A DNA stretch of 64,000 nt from JBQLZQ01 sp052168355. GTDB lineage: Bacteria; Pseudomonadota; Alphaproteobacteria; DSM-16000; Inquilinaceae. The stretch is from contig JBQLZQ010000016.1 of assembly GCA_052168355.1 (NCBI GenBank), forward strand, positions 1 through 64,000. The letters are read 5' to 3'. Below the pieces are notes generated by a model. It did no database searches. It was given only the letters and a program-made list of their open reading frames with translations, and had not been told where the DNA came from. Numbering within the stretch: the first letter of the stretch is position 1; the number at the start of each line of letters is the position of its first letter. The position numbers were made by a program, and so were the translations under genes. Shown piece by piece: positions 60,310 to 64,000 of this stretch.

Positions 60310-61470
60310 TCAGCCCGTTGCCCAGTCCGCCACGCGGTCGAGAAACGCCTGGCCCTGCGCCAACTGGTCCAGGGTGAGGAATTCGTTGGGCTGATGGGCC
60401 TGGGCGATATCGCCCGGTCCGATGATGATCGTGGGCAATCCGGCCCGCTGGAACAGTCCGGCCTCCGTCGCGAACGCCACCGTTGTCGCGCGGTTGGCGC
60501 CGGTCAGCTGTCGGGCGAACAGTTCCGCCGGCCCGTCCGGGTCGGGGGTCAGCGGCGGCACCGAGGCCAGAGTTTCGGTCTCGATAAGCCCGTCGGGCGT
60601 TTCGGCCCGCAGCCGGGGCAGCGCGTCCTCCGCGATGAACCCGGCATAGCGGTTGGCGATCGCTTGCGGATCGTCGCCCGGCACGGCCCGAAACTCCCAT
60701 GAGAAGGCACAGCGGCGCGGAACGATGTTCAGCGCGGTGCCGCCCTCGATCAGGCCGACATTGAAGGTGGTCCACGGCGGATCGAAACCCTCGGCCATCG
60801 GCCGGCCACGGTGTTCCCGGGCCATCCGGTCGATAAAGCCGATCAGCGCGGCGGCGTGCAGGATGGCGCTGGCGCCGTCGCCGGGCGCGCTGGAATGGGC
60901 GTCCTTGCCGGTCACCACGGTCCGAAATCCGTGCAGCCCCTTGTGGGCATTGACAGGGGCCATGGAGGTCGGTTCCCCCACCACGCACAGGCGCGGCCGG
61001 GGCAGATGGTCCTTCAGGTGGCGGATCAGGTGAGGCACGCCCAGGCACCCAATTTCCTCATCGTAGGAAAACGCCAGATGGATCGGCACGGAGAGGCGGC
61101 GGTTGAGCAGGTCGGGCACCAGGGCGAGCGTCAGCGCGACAAAGCCTTTCATGTCCGCGGTGCCGCGGCCGCACAGACGGTTGCCCCGGCGGGTCAGGAC
61201 GAACGGGTCGCTGTCCCAGGACTGATCGGCGACCGGCACCACGTCGGTATGGCCCGACAGCACGACGCCACCGGCCACCGGCGGCCCGATGGTCGCCAGC
61301 AGGTTGGCCTTGCCGCCGCCGGCGTCGGGCAGGATCACCGGCTCCAGCCCGTGACCGCGCAGATAGGCGGCCACCCAGTCGATGAGCGCCCGATTCGGCC
61401 CGGCCGACACCGTATCGAAGGCAATCAGCCGTTCCAGGATCGCCAGGGCCTCGCCGGTGTCACGAGTCAC
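60310..61470 (-). CDS. argE: acetylornithine deacetylase
   Basis: 386 residues of the M20 metallopeptidase family. Metal ligands: His in VVLSGHTDVVPV, Asp in GRGTADMKGFVAL, the catalytic pair Glu-Glu in FSYDEEIGCLG and Asp/His residues in the lid region. GTAL-NIVPRRCAFSWEFR is the dimerisation-domain motif. It removes the acetyl group from N-acetylornithine. With argD and argF it completes the ornithine-to-citrulline segment, but it is on the other strand and shares a six-base gap with trkH. Confidence 0.9.
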   Translation of the reverse strand: MTRDTGEALAILERLIAFDTVSAGPNRALIDWVAAYLRGHGLEPVILPDAGGGKANLLATIGPPVAGGVVLSGHTDVVPVADQSWDSDPFVLTRRGNRLCGRGTADMKGFVALTLALVPDLLNRRLSVPIHLAFSYDEEIGCLGVPHLIRHLKDHLPRPRLCVVGEPTSMAPVNAHKGLHGFRTVVTGKDAHSSAPGDGASAILHAAALIGFIDRMAREHRGRPMAEGFDPPWTTFNVGLIEGGTALNIVPRRCAFSWEFRAVPGDDPQAIANRYAGFIAEDALPRLRAETPDGLIETETLASVPPLTPDPDGPAELFARQLTGANRATTVAFATEAGLFQRAGLPTIIIGPGDIAQAHQPNEFLTLDQLAQGQAFLDRVADWATG

Positions 61471-61476
61471 TTGAGA

Positions 61477-62952
61477 TTACCGCTGCCAGAAGGCGGGGGT
61501 CAGCAGGATCAGCACGGTGAACAGCTCCAGGCGTCCCAGCAGCATGCCGAACGACAACAGCCACTTCGCGGTGTCGGGCAGGGGGGCGAAGGTGCCGGCC
61601 GGACCGATAATCGGGCCCAGACCCGGCCCGACATTGGAGATGGCGGTCGCCGCTCCCGACACCGCGGTCAGGAAATCCAGCCCGATCAGGCCCAGGGCGA
61701 GGGCCAGAAATGCGAAGCAGACCATGTACATAAAGAAGAAGCTCATCACCGACTCGGAAATCGCGTCGGGGATCGGCTTACGGTTGTAGTAGGGAATGAA
61801 GACCCCGTGGGGGTGCAGCAGCTTGGCAAGCTGGGTCTTGGACGTGCTGTACAGCACCTGGAACCGGAATATCTTGATGCCGCAGGTGGTGGACCCGGCG
61901 CAGCCGCCGATGAACATCAAGAAAAAGAAGATGCCCAAGGCAAAGTTTCCCCATAGGCCGAAATCGTCGGTGGAGTAGCCGGTTCCCGTGATCACGGAGA
62001 CGACATTGAAGGCGCTCAGGCGCAGGGCCGTGGTCAGAGACACGCCGCTGACCGTGGCCATGAGATACGCCGTCATGGTCAGGACGGCGGTGGCGATCAC
62101 CGCCAGAAACCATCGCACCTGGGTGTCCTGAAACACCGCCTGGGGCGTGCCGCGGACGGCGCGGAGGTAAAGCACGAACGGCAGGCCGCCCATGATCATG
62201 AAGCCGGTGGCGACATATTCCACCGCCGCGCTGTTGAACAATCCCACGGAACTGTCCGAGGTCGAGAATCCGCCGGTGGCGATCGTGGTCATGGCATGGG
62301 CGATGCCGTCGAACCAGGTCATGCCGGCTATGACGTAGAAGATGGCGCACAGGATCGTCAGGATCAAATAGATCACGCCGATCGAACTGGCGATCTGAGC
62401 CGCGCGCGGCAGGACCTTTTCCGACGTGTCGGAGCTTTCCATGCGAAAAAGCTGCATGCCGCCGACCCGCAGCAGCGGCATGATCGACAGGGCCATGACG
62501 ATGATGCCGATCCCGCCCAGCCACTGCAGCAGGGCCCGCCACAACAGCAGACCCGGCGCCATCAGGTCCAGTCCGGTCAGCACCGTCGATCCGGTGGTGG
62601 TAACGCCCGACATGCTTTCGAAAAACGCATCGGTGTAGGACAGGCCAAGGGTGGACAGGGCGAATGGCAGGGCGCCGAACGCCGCGATCACCACCCAGCT
62701 CAGCACCGTCAGCAGAAACGCCTGACGCGGCTTTAGATCGAACGTATTGCCCCGGCTTGTCAGATGCAGGGTGACGCCGATAAACAGGGTCACCGACGCC
62801 GACGTGACGAAGACCTGCCAGTCGGGGTTGCCGTTGGCCAGATCGACGATGGCCGGGATCATCATGGCCGCGGCCAGGATCGTCAGCAGGACACCGAGAA
62901 CGAAGGCTATGGGGCGAAAATCCAGCACGTCCTGAAGCGGCGTTGCGGGCAA
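61477..62952 (-). CDS. trkH: TrkH family potassium uptake protein
   Basis: 491 residues, normal length. Four pore loops carry the filter glycines: SGVTTTGSTVLTG, TIATGGFSTSDSSV, VITGTGYSTDDFG and FIGGCAGSTTCGIK. About ten membrane helices are visible. It imports potassium together with a TrkA regulator, which is not in the window. The start is TTG 62952, with no clear ribosome site; a GTG at 62928 is possible. It shares its strand and a short gap with argE and folE. Confidence 0.95.
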   Translation of the reverse strand: MPATPLQDVLDFRPIAFVLGVLLTILAAAMMIPAIVDLANGNPDWQVFVTSASVTLFIGVTLHLTSRGNTFDLKPRQAFLLTVLSWVVIAAFGALPFALSTLGLSYTDAFFESMSGVTTTGSTVLTGLDLMAPGLLLWRALLQWLGGIGIIVMALSIMPLLRVGGMQLFRMESSDTSEKVLPRAAQIASSIGVIYLILTILCAIFYVIAGMTWFDGIAHAMTTIATGGFSTSDSSVGLFNSAAVEYVATGFMIMGGLPFVLYLRAVRGTPQAVFQDTQVRWFLAVIATAVLTMTAYLMATVSGVSLTTALRLSAFNVVSVITGTGYSTDDFGLWGNFALGIFFFLMFIGGCAGSTTCGIKIFRFQVLYSTSKTQLAKLLHPHGVFIPYYNRKPIPDAISESVMSFFFMYMVCFAFLALALGLIGLDFLTAVSGAATAISNVGPGLGPIIGPAGTFAPLPDTAKWLLSFGMLLGRLELFTVLILLTPAFWQR

Positions 62953-63020
62953 GGAAAGGCGGCGATCATCGGCGCTAAGACCGCCCCGTGTCCAGCCCGC
63001 TGGTGGCCCGATTCAGACCA

Positions 63021-63695
63021 TTAGGGCCGGATACCGGCCATTGCCTGGAACTCGCGGCGCAAGTCGATGTTCTTCTGGAATTCGCCGGTGACGCGGCTGG
63101 TGACCATCGACGCGCCGGGCTTGTGAACCCCGCGGGTCGTCATGCAGTGATGCTCCGACTCGAGAATCACCGCAACCCCGCGTGGCTGGAGCACCTGGTC
63201 TATGGTGTTGGCGATCTGCGCGGTCAGGCGCTCCTGAATCTGCAGCCGCCGTGCGAACGTTTCGATGACCCGCACCAGTTTGCTGATGCCGACGACGCGG
63301 TGGTTTGGAAGGTAGCCGACATGGGCCTTGCCGATAATGGGCACCATATGGTGCTCGCAGTGCGACTCGAACCGGATGTCCCTCAGCACCACCATTTCGT
63401 CGTAGCCCTCGACCTCTTCAAAGGTGCGCTTCAAGATTTCGTCCGGATCCGCCTCGTATCCTGAAAAGAATTCCTCATAGGCCCGGGCAACGCGAGACGG
63501 CGTGGCGCGCAGGCCCTCGCGGTCGGGGTCCTCTCCCGCCCAGCGGATCAGCGTCCGCACCGCCGCCTCAGCCTCTTCCCGGCTGGGTTTGGACGGGATG
63601 CCCCCTCCACTGCCGGCTTGCGCCCCTGCCTTCGCCTTTGTCGAAACGGGGGTCACCACCGTGCCACGGTGAACCATCCGACCATCCTCTTTCAT
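63021..63695 (-). CDS. folE: GTP cyclohydrolase I
   Basis: 224 residues. The first 35 residues are a variable polar extension. The catalytic core has the zinc ligands in FESHCEHHMVPIIGKAHVGY and SEHHCMTTRGVHKPGASM, and the substrate site GISKLVRVIETFARRLQIQE. It makes 7,8-dihydroneopterin triphosphate, the first step to folate. ATG 63695 is the first in frame; the apaG gene lies upstream on the same strand at a distance of 132 bases. Confidence 0.97.
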   Translation of the reverse strand: MKEDGRMVHRGTVVTPVSTKAKAGAQAGSGGGIPSKPSREEAEAAVRTLIRWAGEDPDREGLRATPSRVARAYEEFFSGYEADPDEILKRTFEEVEGYDEMVVLRDIRFESHCEHHMVPIIGKAHVGYLPNHRVVGISKLVRVIETFARRLQIQERLTAQIANTIDQVLQPRGVAVILESEHHCMTTRGVHKPGASMVTSRVTGEFQKNIDLRREFQAMAGIRP

Positions 63696-63827
63696 GTCTT
63701 CACAGACTTTTCAGTATGGGGACACCGTCCCTAACCCGCCTAACGAAAGGCCAGAGTTGGCCCGCGGCGCGCCAAAATCAAGCGCCGTCACACCCGAACG
63801 GGTGTTGCCATGGGCGCCAATTTGACG

Positions 63828-64000
63828 TCAGTGGAGTTGAATTGCCTGGTGTGGGCTGTCGAGCGAAAAGGCCGGCACGGCGACGGAAAACCGCTCACCC
63901 TGAGCGGTTTCCATCTCATAGCTGCCGACCATGATCCCTGAGGGCGTCGCCAGGGGCGTGCCGCTGGTATATTCGAAGCTCTCCCCGGGGTTGAGAACGG
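63828..64000 (-). CDS. apaG: ApaG domain protein, C-terminal part (cut by window edge)
   Basis: The last 56 residues are present, read from the window end: VLNPGESFEYTSGTPLATPS, GIMVGSYEMETAQGERF, SVAVPAFSLDSPHQAIQLH, then TGA at 63828-63830. These match the final half of ApaG, a small fibronectin-type-III-like protein linked to Co/Mg resistance and diadenosine tetraphosphate metabolism. The N-terminal part lies outside the window. Confidence 0.93.
   Translation of the reverse strand, partial: VLNPGESFEYTSGTPLATPSGIMVGSYEMETAQGERFSVAVPAFSLDSPHQAIQLH

Overview
The window looks like chromosomal core DNA of a high-GC alphaproteobacterium, most likely a Rhodospirillales-type organism. The reasons are the ffh-rpsP-rimM-trmD-rplS-leuC order, the dapF-mtaB-ftsY-yciB run, a Fur/Mur regulator without the usual cysteine pairs, and two promoters of the alphaproteobacterial EcfG general-stress type. 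There is no phage, plasmid, integrase, transposase or CRISPR signature. This placement is by gene content and order only; no database comparison was possible.

Layout. 1-3.9 kb: end of an alpha/beta hydrolase, tRNA-Arg(CCG), a small conserved gene, then stress genes (CsbD, GNAT, DJ-1/PfpI, PPOX-like). 3.9-8 kb: a membrane PAS-receiver protein, then the phage-shock module: pspF reading left, and to its right a sigma-54 promoter, an unlisted 59-residue membrane protein gene and pspABC. 8-12.4 kb: a three-gene exporter (ATPase, double-FtsX permease, HlyD-like adaptor). 12.4-16.1 kb: an ankyrin-like protein of unknown role, an Fe-S rRNA uracil methyltransferase and a Yip1 membrane protein. 16.1-17.9 kb: a lower-GC two-gene cassette of an AAA ATPase and a RloB/TOPRIM-like protein, the best candidate defence system here. 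18-26.4 kb: thioesterase, L-lactate dehydrogenase, CYTH-CHAD protein, pgk, periplasmic sugar dehydrogenase, AraC regulator and hydrolase. 26.4-33.1 kb: yciB, amn, ftsY, mtaB, dapF and a pentapeptide-repeat protein on the minus strand. 33.2-38.9 kb: the SRP/ribosome operon and leuC. 38.9-45 kb: OmpA-like lipoprotein, tRNA-Arg(ACG), YcgN, Rieske oxygenase, Fur and redox proteins. 45-50 kb: a PhnD-like binding protein with a sensor kinase, diverging from a redox-type adenylate cyclase. 50-56.4 kb: molybdopterin oxidoreductase, cobalamin-binding protein, MscS channel, recX and two ABC-2 permeases. 56.4-64 kb: argD-argF, hslO, a lipoprotein, argE, trkH, folE and the end of apaG.

The most notable non-coding structure is an interspersed 138-bp element present twice (3204-3341 and 24198-24335, 135 of 138 bases identical). 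It has imperfect terminal inverted repeats starting TAGAGC and three internal hairpins. A shortened relative at 51630-51685 keeps the same right end but has a different hairpin sequence.

Themes: envelope stress (psp, MscS, exporter, TrkH), general stress (EcfG promoters), arginine synthesis (argD, argF, argE, plus two tRNA-Arg genes), and redox or iron sensing (Fur, Rieske, ferredoxin-cyclase, Hsp33).
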